This document shows, piece by piece, positions 22,254-33,353 of a stretch of DNA of 64,000 nucleotides. Under the pieces are notes generated by a model. It was not told the DNA's origin and searched no databases. It worked only from the letters and a program-made list of their open reading frames with translations. Position 1 is the first letter of the stretch, and every line of letters starts with the position of its first letter. The DNA comes from Aotearoamyces nothofagi (Eukaryota > Ascomycota > Leotiomycetes > Leotiales > Tympanidaceae): the NCBI GenBank assembly GCA_015345905.1, contig JADDTR010000022.1, positions 467,817 through 531,816 on the forward strand, written 5' to 3'. Position numbers and translations under genes: made by a program.

Positions 22254-25200
22254 TCAAATACTCGTAATTGCCGCACTCGTAATTGATGCACTCGCAACGG
22301 CGCTCCAGTCCATTGGAGAGTACGGAACTTGACTCGCAGAAGTCGAGTCCCCATAAACACTGATAAGAAGAGCCCTGACGTCGTCCGTTATGGGTTGGAA
22401 ACTAGCCACAGCCTTTGCTGCCGTGCTCGTGCGTGTGCCCAAGGATCTCCTAACAGCGGTTCCCTCGGTACCTGGCCCCAAGGACCTCTTATCTGCGACT
22501 CCCATCCCAACACATGATAGTTCAGGCCCGCCAGCTGACACGATAGCTCGCTCGACACACCCAGATTTGATGATAATTGGGAGATAGAAATGCACATAGG
22601 CTTCCGTTGTGTCTGTAGCATCAACGTAAGACCACCCAGTAAGAGCACCACAGCCTTTCTCCTGCTTCTTAAGCGCTGCTCCATCATCAGTAGACCAGTC
22701 TACTATGTTGTAGATTTCGAACTGGTAGGCAAAAACAGAGTCCCAAAAGGCGCAGTCGGCAGCAGGTGTTGGCGTTGGCGTAGGTGTGACTGTGATTGTG
22801 ACATCCGGGAGTGTAGTTGTGGTTACTGAAACAGTAGTTGGAGTGGTACTAGTGCTGGTAGTACTAGCTGGGAACACTGCAAGCCAAAGTGACTCGTCCG
22901 CAGCACCTACTGACTGTTTACTGAATTAGTATCTAGTATTCGTTGCAAGGAAGAAATTGGTAGAGGTGAAGTGGCTGGAATTCGAGCTCGGTTAATAAGC
23001 ACAAGTTCTGGAGGTTGAGGAATAAAGAGATGGGATAATTACAGCCATATCTTCAAGTGAAGCCAGCGTGACGGAAAACGAGTCGCCATTGTCTGTGGCA
23101 TATAATACCGTTTCGGTATATGCTGTAGAAGAGCTGGATTTGCTTTCAGTCGAGGTAGAATCGTCATCGTCACCATCACCACTGTCATCATCATTACCAA
23201 AGGTATACGGTGGACAGAACGGGCAATCAGAGTCGCAGAATAAGAGACCTAGGTCACACTTATGTCAGTGGTAATTTAAACAAGCGATAATCAAGGACTG
23301 AACCTACAAGGAAGACCACATCCATCACATCCCGGCAGACTGGTTGGCTTCATCGGTGTCCCGGATGTCCAGGAAGGTGTTTTTGAATTTACTACGGGGT
23401 CCACCGTAGAAGGCACAGTCGTGGGATAGGGGTTAGGAGTGATAGTCATTACAGTCGGGCCTAAAGTGGTGCCGCCAATGATCGTCGTGCTTCCTCCTTC
23501 TGTTTCCGTTTTTGAAGGTTCTATATAAGTATAATCTCCCCAGATAACAGTTGTTCCTGGGTCGGTAGAAGTTGCAGTTGCGCCAATTATAGACGTAGTA
23601 CCGCTCATGACCCTAGACAGAAATAAAAAGGGTTATTTCTACTGCTGACGCTTGTATAAACTAGGAAGTAAAGTGAAAATAATGTAGCTTACGGTGTAAT
23701 AGTAATAGCGAAGGGTTCTGGCTGCACAGAACTTGTCAAGTAAAAAGTACCGGTAGTCGAGCTTGTGTCGAGGCTAACGCCCCAGACAGGGATGGCAGTT
23801 GTTGTAACTGGTTATCCAGACGTTGGGTTAGCATAGGGCCAGATGTGAGACATTCAATGAGCAAAGACTATAACGTACCTGCAGGAATACTGATGACTGT
23901 GACAATTGGCACATATATATACCACGGATACGTTGATGTTGAACCGTCTGTAAGGGTACTTGTAAGAGTCGTCAAACTTGAGTATGAGACTGTGGTAGTC
24001 AACAGAGGGAATGTAATTGTTGTTGTGCTACTAAGGGGCATCGGAGGCCAGACAAGTGTTACACCTGGCAGTGCAGTTATAAGGGGGGATACTGAACTCC
24101 AGATATCTGGATCCACATAGACAGTCTCGTTGGCTGATGAGCTGGACGAGGATGAAGATGAAGATGCACCACTACCATCCTCGGACTGTAAATCGACAGC
24201 CCAGTCCGATATTCCAAGGAAAGTGAGGCCTTCGTAGAGGAGCTTCCTTACCAGCTTGTTGGAATCATTCATGTAAGCAGCCCACTGGGTGTCGTTATAA
24301 ACAAGGATGTTTGAATATGAATCCTCATCCCAGAGGACCTCAGCTGTGGGATTCTGCGCAATAACCAAGTCAAGCTCATAGTCAGAGATGTATCCAGCAG
24401 TGTCAGTGCAGGGTCCAGGAAGTGCACCCGAGTCAGGCCCGACATATGTACACTGAGACGTCCAACAGCCAGCCGTGGTCATCTCAAAGGAGCGCCCGTA
24501 GCTGGAGACACCGACGGCTATCATGTTAGATGGGACACCGGCTTTGGTAATCATCGAAAGAGCAGTTATGGTTTCGGTCAGATTGATGTGGGACCGTAAA
24601 CAGTCACCGCCCCCTGCACACCCATCGTCTGCGTATGCATTGGTGTAGTCCCACTGTCCATGCAAATCTGTTTATTGTATTAGTATAAAGTTTTGATACT
24701 TATTTCGAGAATTCGGGATCTAAAGACATGACCAAAGAAGCTAGCTCTGAAACAAGTCTCAACAGCTCGGGTCTTCGAGAAAAAGAAAATTGTACGTAAC
24801 CAGAAGGCACAAGAAACGTACCGTAGGCCATTAACACAATGTAGTCGACTACTTCACTTATAGCCAATATGGGAAAATACTGGAGGTACCAGTATGAGGC
24901 TGGAGCAGTAATGGAGAGTGTCTTTCCCGCAGCATTGGCAGCCATACTAGTATGAAGTTCATCCAATAGTAAGAAGTAGCCGGTGCTGTCTGCCTCTGTG
25001 CCTGCCGGAATACCAGGAATATCCGGCTCGTCGGGGTACTCATAATCAATATCGCACCCATCAAGATTGTATTCATTTAAGAAAGCGATTATATTGCTGA
25101 TCACAGTTGCACGATTTGCTTCGGAACTTACGGCATCCCGAAAGATCATATAGGTAGCCGGATCGGCAGAGAAATCCCACCCCCCAATGGAGAGAATTCG

Positions 25201-27045
25201 CTTCACGCCTGTCAGAGCAGCTAGGAAGGGTAACTGGGTCTCTATAGTGCTTATGTTGACAGAGAAGTCGGTGTTGAGGGTGGCAAAGGCGAAATGGATA
25301 TGAGTATATACCGTGGTATCGACGTCTTCTACCGACATGGTCAAGCATGGTCTGGTCCAGTCAAAGCCTTCAAAGTATCCAATGGAGAAAAGCTCAGCAG
25401 GAGCATCAGACGCAACGATATCCGTCCCGCAGTTAGAAATGCAGCCGTTTTGCCCTGCTGCAGCCGTGCCAGGAGCACCAGTTGTCGAGTTGGAAATGGT
25501 GCAGAATTCTGCTGTCGTTCCACACTGGCCCCATATATCGCAGCAAGCGTTTAGTGGGCACTCGTTTAGGAGGCTCAAATCCGTTCCTTGGGGAGCGGTT
25601 GCGGTATCATTGACCTGCGGTCCACACACGGCGTTGGCAATCGTGGTAGGCATTGGGGGATAGCCACTGCTCAGACAAATATAGTACCCGGCATACAAGT
25701 CAGAGCAGCCATTCCAGCCCCAAGTGTCTGTGTTATAGGTATCAATGTCGTCGACGGTGATATCATAGGAGGCAGCAAGGGCTGAGCATGAATCACCAGT
25801 TACGACTAGGTACGAATAGCAATTTCCATCTGCATCCGGTTGCGGTGTGTTGTCGGGGAGCGTCCCATCGCTGCAGCAGACATACTCCCCCACGGCCAGT
25901 GTGGAACATTCAGTTGAGCTTGGGTTGTAGTCAGTAAACTCTGCTGCCGTAATTCCACACTCCGCAGCAAGTGTTTCACATGTGTCTCCAGATACCACTT
26001 GGGCAGTGGTGCATGTGTCACGTGAAGACAATTTCCGGCTACGGTCATAGCGTTGAGATCGCCTTGCCAGCATGGTCGAGTTGCTAGCTGTACTATTGAT
26101 TCCGTCATCCAATGGAGATGGAACGAGAAAGGTGACGTTTTTCCAGGCTAGGGTAGTTTCACCCGTGGAAGTAAGACAGCTGCTGTTCTTCCACGACTGG
26201 ACAGAAAGCTGAGCAAAGGAGAGATCGGCGTTGGTGTTGACCACTATTCCTAGGGAGTACCTGGCTGTACGGTTCTCGCAAAGCTGGACCAGGACATTTT
26301 CGGAAACACCGCCATCGCTTTTGACTTGAGCAGCAAGTTGCTCAAGGACCGAAGTAATCACGCCTTGGCTGGCCAGTCCTGATCCAACATAAACACCAAT
26401 AGCGACGGTTCCGGAGTAGGCAAAATTGATTGTCTCATTGCAAGAAGCTCCAGATAGAGTGGAAAATGTTTGCAATTGCTCCAGGGCAGTGACCACATCA
26501 GCAACACCAGCCGAGGACGAAGAACCAGAAGAGGTCAACTGCAAGGGGGACGTCACTTCCGTCTGATTCACGCTGCTTGACTGACATGTTGTATTGGTAG
26601 CTGTCGACACGGCGCTATCGACTGATTGCAAGTCCGCGGTACACGCAGCAATACTGATATGCGTGTTGGGGTCGTCGAGCTGGTTGAACAAGGCAAAATC
26701 GAGCAGCATAGTACTGTTGCACAGATCGAGACGGTTGATACTGTGATAAACAAACCATTCCGCAGAATCGACGCCAGCACTGCTGCAACTCGAAGGACAA
26801 CGACTTCTTGTTGCATCAGACAATTTGGAGGTATAATTGCCAGCTATGACCGCGGCTCTGAGTGCTGCTCGGTCCGTTGTTGCTTGTGCGGCTGGTGCAG
26901 AGCGAGTGGTGAATGGTGCTTTACTTAAATATGCCTCCAAAGAATTGCTGGCTGCTGCGAGTGCGTTGGCGTCAATGACCAGAGCCCCTTGAACGGACCA
27001 AGTGGCCACCATAAAAATGGCAATTGCCAATATAATTTGTCTCAT
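22254..27045 (-). CDS. Secreted GH18 chitinase with LysM and ChtBD1 domains
   Basis: Six exons on the minus strand: 27045-24822, 24667-23879, 23807-23693, 23612-23308, 23248-23043 and 22913-22254, giving 1432 residues. A signal peptide (to about residue 20) precedes a 300-residue Cys/Ser/Thr-rich region. Then come LysM 1 (about 345-391), LysM 2 (about 409-457), a hevein-type ChtBD1 (about 474-515, CPLNACCDIWGQCGTTAEFC) and the GH18 barrel (from about 551). The catalytic signature DGCDIDYE is at 662-669, with E669 the expected acid/base, and MAYDLHGQWD is restored across the first splice. A long Ser/Thr-rich linker leads to a C-terminal Cys-containing domain. This is the subgroup C chitinase layout: the enzyme cleaves beta-1,4 GlcNAc chains while the LysM and ChtBD1 modules hold chitin. 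It is divergent from the metalloprotease gene at 28722. Confidence 0.9.
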
Positions 27046-27100
27046 GGCGAATGGTGAGTGCAACGTGTAGGAGCGAGCAAAGCAGACCGACTCCAGCAAT

Positions 27101-27110
27101 ATATATAAAG
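27101..27110 (-). promoter_or_regulatory. TATA-like box of the chitinase gene
   Basis: On the minus strand this reads CTTTATATAT, about 57-65 bases before the chosen ATG at 27045. The position supports that start over the in-frame Met codon at 27198, which lies upstream of the box. Confidence 0.45.
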
Positions 27111-28721
27111 AAACAAAAGTGTGCAAGTATCTGCCACCAAGCTCGAGGCAGAGGTAGAAGGACAAACAACAAGAGAGAACAGGAGTTGGGCAAGTCAACC
27201 TCTCTTCCCAGACATTGCGGTAGCAAGATACTTGCGGGCCCTGGCTCCACTAGAGAATTGGTTATACATGCTTGCTCCGTATGAGGAAGCTCTTGCAACA
27301 TCTTGCTTGATCTTTCCAAACACGAATTCAGCCGGGAAATAAGGAGCAGCTGGAATCCAGCCCTGTTAGGAAGCTGTTCAAAAGAAGGCCCGTTTAACAG
27401 AAGGCCTGTTAGATAGGTGGTCTGTTCAATATTCAACATTGCTCACCCTGGTCAAGGTGGTAACTCCATATACGAGTCCTCGGAGTCCTCGCCGCCTTTC
27501 TCAGAAATCCTACTGACGCTAGATTGCCGGCTAGGCCCGTGATTTCCCGTCCGTTCTAACCCCCTGACCTTTAAAACATTAGTTTAGGCTTCTCAGAAAG
27601 GCGTACTTTGATCTCCAGTTACAGCGCAAAATATAGCACGGCGTTCACTAGGCTTGGATTAAATTGAGCATATCCGGAATTGGATGAAGACTTGGATACA
27701 GGACCATTATGGGGGGGTACAGTACTCAGTTTCTGGTGTTTCTGCCTGCCGAGGAACTACGCAGTATAATCCCAAGGGCTTTGTGACGCTGTACCGGACT
27801 CTTTCTCGAGCCACTCCATTATTTGAGAGCTGGCGGAGAAGACGTCAGGCGGCGATTGACGTAAGCGGTAGACCCACCAAGTATTAGAATTCCGCGTTTA
27901 ATTACAGTAGCCATCTACCCCAGCTAACGGCTACGATAATAACGCCACAGCCAAACCCTCCAGTTTACAAGGTTAAGGTATTCAGGGGGGGGGGCGGATA
28001 GTGCTACAGGCCATCCATTTGGCGCCAAAGGATTTGCTCATGTCCACTAGTGGAAATGCAGGACTCTACAGCAAGGGTCGCTGTTAGATCTAGCTCGAAA
28101 AGATTGAATAGATCGATCAGCCGCGCTACACGACGCAGCATGCACTTGCCACAGGGCAAAACCTGCACGTGAGAACAGGTCAAAGAGCGAAGCTAGATCT
28201 AATATCCCGTAGCGGCTATGCGCGTATTTAGCCGGCTGGCCTGCGTTGAGGATCATGCTGGGAGCGATTGCGATTGCATGGCGCCTCGGAAACCCCATTC
28301 TCGCCCTCCTCCGTACGCCTAGAGCACACTGTGCAGCATATGTCGGGTGCTTACTGGGGGAGGGCGTCACGGGGGTTCCTGAGTTTGCCGGCTAGGCTCC
28401 AATATAATCCTACTCGCCATTGTAGCATCTGACAAATACTAGATGCTTTCAGGGGGGCTATAGCTAACGGTCAAGTGTAGGGTAGGTTGGGCCTTTTCCT
28501 CCTTTTCCACTCGCGAGCAGGGCGAGTAGCCTACATGGTTGTTCTGGGATTGGTGCAGCAAGAGAGATTCTCCCGAGCCTGCCCATAATATCGACTTTCG
28601 TTTGGGCATAGGTTATCATCCCAAGGCCATCATCTCTCCTCTCATACCCGTCTTCCTCGCCCTTCTTCATGCTCGCATCGTTTCTCCCCTTCGTCGATTC
28701 TGATGCAAGGCCTACTTCGTT
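27111..28721. other. Divergent promoter region, no gene
   Basis: A 1.6 kb spacer between the divergently transcribed chitinase and metalloprotease genes. I see no protein-like frame. A run of G at about 27985-27995 and short C/T-rich stretches near the downstream start are the only features. Confidence 0.5.
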
Positions 28722-30058
28722 ATGCTCTTTCCCAAGATGTATCTCTCTCTCAGAGGTCTACTGACATTCATCCTTCTACTTGATGTCGGCACCACTTCTC
28801 CGGTAAAAGATTGGCAAGATCTTGCCTACCTGAACAAAACTCTTGTTCGTCGCGCGCCTTCGGCTTCGACCCTCTTCACCTTAGGAGGTTGTTCTACAGC
28901 TCAAGAAGCAACCATCGATGCTTGGATTGCAGAGATAACCTTGCTACATAATGCGGCGACGGCGGCGTATGCGAACACGGATAGTGATTTGGTAGGAAAC
29001 CTGATGCAACTTGAATGGATAATGGGCATCCGATGGAATTCGGATTCGACACCTACAGATACAGGTTCTGACAGTCTATGGAGTAATATTGGAGGTACCT
29101 AAGTTCTCCCCTATCTGCGCTGACTCTAGATTTATATTAACTCTGATAAACAGTTCGTCTAGCAGCGGTCTCCAAGCTCCTCAACGGAGGCGGCCTGGCT
29201 GGTTCAACGACTGGCAAGCCTCCGTATCTGTTTTGTGGGGATTCTTTTGCTACCTACGCTCCATGGAACCAGCCTGTCCAGAACGCGCTTGGAGAGTCCG
29301 TCCCCAGTTCAGACGGCAGTGGCAACGTCCTCACAGTTGCAGAGGTCTTTCCATCAAAAGAGGCACAAGGCGGCCACCTGCCCTTCTGGGTATCTGTTTT
29401 GAAGGGCTACATGTTCGATTCTAACGGAGCCACCACGTTGTGTGGAAAGGCGTCCCTTTACGCGGCCACCACCATACCATCAGCCCCAAGTGAAGTAGGG
29501 ACCGTGAAAACTGGTACATTTGACAGATTTTTCTGGTTCTGCCCACGAGGGTTTACTCCAATGGTGGCAAACAATGGAGCGACAGTCACAAGTCAGTCGC
29601 CTCATTCAGCAGCTCTTCTCTCCACCGCAGTCACATATGACGGGTATCCTAGTGCCGGTACTCGTGTAGGGCTGGATTCATTAGCACCTATCAGTTGCAC
29701 ACTCTACCACGAACTCTTCCATCTGACTGATGTCGCGCAAACTACTGGGGATCCGTATAGTAGGTCCTTTCCATTTATCTCCTTTCCGGCCCGTCCTCTT
29801 ACAATCGGAGCCGGACCAACTGCACAGCATCTACTAATTTGAACCTTGATATTTCTAGTTAAGACAGAGGATATTTATGACGCGGGAGAATTTGCTGCTT
29901 CAAATATTGCTGATAACCCCGAGTCTTATGTTCTGTTCGCACTTGCCTCGTACATCTACAGTAATCCGCCCGAAGGTACCCCAGAAAAGCCAGCGGTCGT
30001 GTTTCCTGGGGGATTCTCGAAGACTGTGGATGAAGTCATGGACGACGACGATGATTGA
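28722..30058 (+). CDS. Secreted HExxH zinc metalloprotease (deuterolysin/M35-like)
   Basis: Three exons: 28722-29094, 29154-29759 and 29859-30058, giving 392 residues. A hydrophobic leader (LRGLLTFILLL) marks it for secretion; translation could also start five codons later at 28737. The zinc motif HELFH lies at residues 310-314, with E311 as the catalytic base. After the second splice the protein continues DPYIKTEDIYDAGEFAASN and then NPESYVLFALASYIY, a pattern seen in secreted fungal lysine-specific or deuterolysin-like metallopeptidases, where an Asp supplies the third zinc ligand. I cannot fix the family with certainty. It ends in a short run of Asp. The donor GTAGGT at 29760 keeps the frame, whereas the neighbouring GTCCTT donor would create a stop. 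Confidence 0.8.
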
Positions 30059-31142
30059 TAGATGATTAAGCATGTGCTTCTACTTTTCAGTATAATCGTA
30101 TACTTCCTGGAACCCGTGCTTGAGCAATAGCGACGGGGGAGTGTGTTTACGCATCGCGAGTTGTAATAAACTGAAGATATATAAAGCAAGTCACATGAAG
30201 TGTTCATTACGTTCCCTGCGGTGTCTGCAATGTTGAGGCTGAGGCGCACTTGAACCCTCGCTTAGATCTAGCCTCGTACCTTGGCGATGTGCCTGGGCGA
30301 TGTGCCTTGGCGATTTCCCGTGCCGCACACACGGCCCGCCCCATGGCCGCCGCCTGATGCAGGTAATCAATGATCTGCATCGCCCCGTTTTCGAAGGAAT
30401 AGCCCGATCTAGCCACTTATCGCCGCACAGTCCGTTATACCCCACATAGTGTGACGAGGGGAGGAGCAGTCAGCGGACGAGCCGAGACTTAAGGGGAAAA
30501 TACTCCGATACAAAGAAATTGACATGCGGTAGCATTCTAAGCTTAATCCTCTTGCCTAGCCTTATCAGCCACCATCTCCTTTTAGCCACCGGCCTCGCAT
30601 CGGCATCTCCTTTGGGCTCACACGCGGAGGGGAAGGATGTCATCGCTCGGTCTTCTCAAACGTCTAAGATCTTAGTCTAGGCAGCAGGGTTCTACAGCTG
30701 CTGGTGCTTGTTCACGACGAAGCCAATGGGAGGCCGTGCAGCTTTTGCCCTGCCGCATATCTCATCTTGTACTCGCCAGGGGATGCTGACTCCTATTGCT
30801 CGGCAGGACAGGCACAAGATCAAGACCCAGTTAGGCATTGAATAAGCATACAGCCGGCTACTAGTCATGGGAACTTCTTATGCTGGGCCTAATGAACTAT
30901 CGAATAGTTAGCCAATTCGGTCGGCCTTATTTCACGGCTTTTAAGTCTTGATGGATATTACCCGTTATCGAAAAAAGGAGTGTGCCCGGTGCCCTACAAT
31001 ACCCGTTGAAGAAAAGTTGATCTGCGGGTGACAATTTGGGATCTAATTCTACATATGGCTGCACATGAGCGCGTTTTCTCCATCATCCAGAATTCCACTG
31101 TCCCTCCCGACTTTCTTGGTGCTTGATGCCTGCCCAGAAATC
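30059..31142. other. Intergenic region, no gene seen
   Basis: About 1.1 kb between two plus-strand secreted-protein genes. No coding frame of note. It should contain the terminator of the metalloprotease gene and the promoter of the LysM gene. Confidence 0.5.
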
Positions 31143-32988
31143 ATGATGCTCTTCCGCCTCATCTCTTCAGCACTGGCCGTCCAGCTGGTTGGAGCTTACT
31201 TGGTGTCTCCTGACGGCACCGCGGCCCCGGGGACAATCAGTACCTGCAGTGACTGGGTTCAGGATTCATACGCCCTAACTTGTACCCTCATCGAGGAGTA
31301 TTTTGGAATAACAGCAGAGGAATTTGAGTTATGGGTGAGTGTTTGTTGTTCTCTCTTTGTGCTTGTATATTCCATGGATCTTCAATTTCTAACTCGAGTA
31401 GAACCCCACCACGACGGAACTTGGCGCCGACTGTACTCTAATATCAGATCTATATTACTGCGTGGCAATCAATTATGGTGCTGTGTCTACACCCTCGAAC
31501 TACCTGCCATCAACTTTGTCCACGATGATTATTCTACCCTCAACAGCAACAGCAACAACGACCTCAACAGCTGTACCTGCTACGATAACAACTTCAGCCA
31601 GCTCTTCATGCACTGGTGTTGCTGTAGCGTCGCCAACGCCATCTGGCGCTGTGTGCGATGTGCAGGCTGATTCTGTCAGCCTCACAGGAGCAGGTACGCT
31701 TATTGCCTATGCTTCTGGAAGTCCTTATGTAGCAAGCATCGAAGCTTGCGCTGCCGAATGTATAGCAACTGCTACCTGTACAAATATCTATTTTGTAGCC
31801 GGAGCTAACTGCAACTTGCACTACGGACCAATTTCGTATACAATCAATACCAGTGGGGTGAATGCATATAGCCTCTACGATGTTTCCTGTTTCACCACTT
31901 GCGCTACAAGCACTACAAGCACTACAAGCACTATAAGCACTATAAGCACTACAAGCACTACAAGCCCTACAACGACCACACCAACAACGACCGGCAATGG
32001 AATCACTACTCCTACACCATACCAAACAGGCATGGCAACGAATTGTGATAGTTTCCACTTAGTTGTTAGTGGAGATGAGTGCGGTACTATTGCTACTGAT
32101 GCTGGAGTCTCGCTCGCTGACTTCTACGCGTGGAACCCAGCCGTTGGTACAACGTGCGAGTTTTTGGATCTGGGCGATTATGTCTGTATCGATATCGTTG
32201 GGGTGACACCGACTACGACTTCGAGCGGCAATGGCGTCGCAACTCCTACGCCATACCAAACAGGCATGGCAACAAACTGTGATAGTTTCCACTTGGTAGT
32301 TAGTGGAGATGAGTGCGGTACTATTGCTACTGCTGCTGGAGTCTCGCTCGCTGACTTCTATGCTTGGAACCCAGCCGTCGGTTCAACATGCGAGTATCTA
32401 GACCTAGGAGACTATGTCTGTATTGGATTAATACCGACGACCTCTTGCACATCGGCTTCTGTCTTAGCAGCCCCAACAGAATATGCATCTACTTGTGGCG
32501 CATATGGATTCTCAGATGACACGACAGTTTCACTATTACTTGTCTCGTATACTGCCGGTAGTCCCTACGTTGCAAGCGCGGCTGCTTGTGGAGCGCAGTG
32601 TCTAGCTAATACTGCTTGTACTAACCTTTATTTTACGGAAGGGAGCTACTGTAACTTGCATGAAGAGACAAGCACATTCACAGCGAGCACTTCAGCTGGT
32701 TACTTCTCGTGGTATGAGGCGGATTGTTTTTCAACTGGGGAAGCATGTGGCTCATTTGGGTTTTCAAATGATGTTACCAGTACACTAATTATCTCGTATA
32801 CTTCGGGTAGTGCATATGTGGCAAGTGCTGCTGCGTGTGGTGCAGGGTGTCTGTCTACAGCCGCTTGCACAAATGTCTATTTCATAGAAGGAGAATATTG
32901 TAATCTGCACTCTGGAAAAACCTCATTCACTGATAGCATCTCAGCTGGCTACTTCGCTTGGTACCAGTATGACTGCTTTGAATGTTAG
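31143..32988 (+). CDS. Secreted LysM protein with three Cys-rich PAN-like modules
   Basis: Two exons, 31143-31334 and 31402-32988, giving 592 residues. I start at 31143 ([18 protein letters not shown]), which gives a good signal peptide; the in-frame ATG at 31065 would bury it. Order of modules: LysM 1 at about 34-87, split by the intron; a Cys-rich module at 149-227 ending NCNLHYG...YDVSCF; and a Thr/Ser linker made of a 9-base tandem repeat. Then come LysM 2 at about 277-328, LysM 3 at about 355-406 and two more Cys-rich modules at about 428-506 and 512-592 (each with AACxxxC, CTNxYF, YCNLH). LysM modules bind chitin oligomers. The Cys-rich modules resemble PAN/apple-like folds, but that is only a pattern guess. 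LysM 2 and LysM 3 are almost identical. It could act as a chitin-shielding effector or as a wall protein. Confidence 0.85.
31905..31968. repeat. 9-base tandem repeat inside the LysM gene
   Basis: Copies of ACTACAAGC or ACTATAAGC in frame, coding for TST and IST triplets that form the linker between the first Cys-rich module and LysM 2. The unit is a multiple of three, so copy-number change keeps the frame. Confidence 0.85.
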
Positions 32989-33353
32989 ATTACCTAGTTG
33001 GATACAGTAACGATTAGTTAGTTGTGAAAGAAGATAAGATGATTAGTACGTTGTTCTATGTATGTATATATTTGAAAGTATTTAGAAAGCTCTTGTCTCC
33101 ATTTTCTCCCAGTGAGCCGAATTAGCCTCAAAAAAAGAAAATAAATACTAATACTACTATAATTTTTCTAAGATTCGGGATCCCCGAAGACCAACGTGAA
33201 TATGTATATCGATTTGAATTGGACCTTGGTCATGTGACTCTTAACATAAGAACTCGGACCCACCCCGCACCCCGCGAAGGACAGTTTTCCCTAGATCTTC
33301 ATGGAGAAGACCCATTGTCCGAAACACAACGCAAGTCTCCCTACAACATCAAT
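32989..33353. other. Short intergenic region
   Basis: AT-rich spacer of about 365 bases between the LysM gene and the pseudokinase gene. It includes an A-rich tract near 33130-33165. No gene. Confidence 0.5.
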
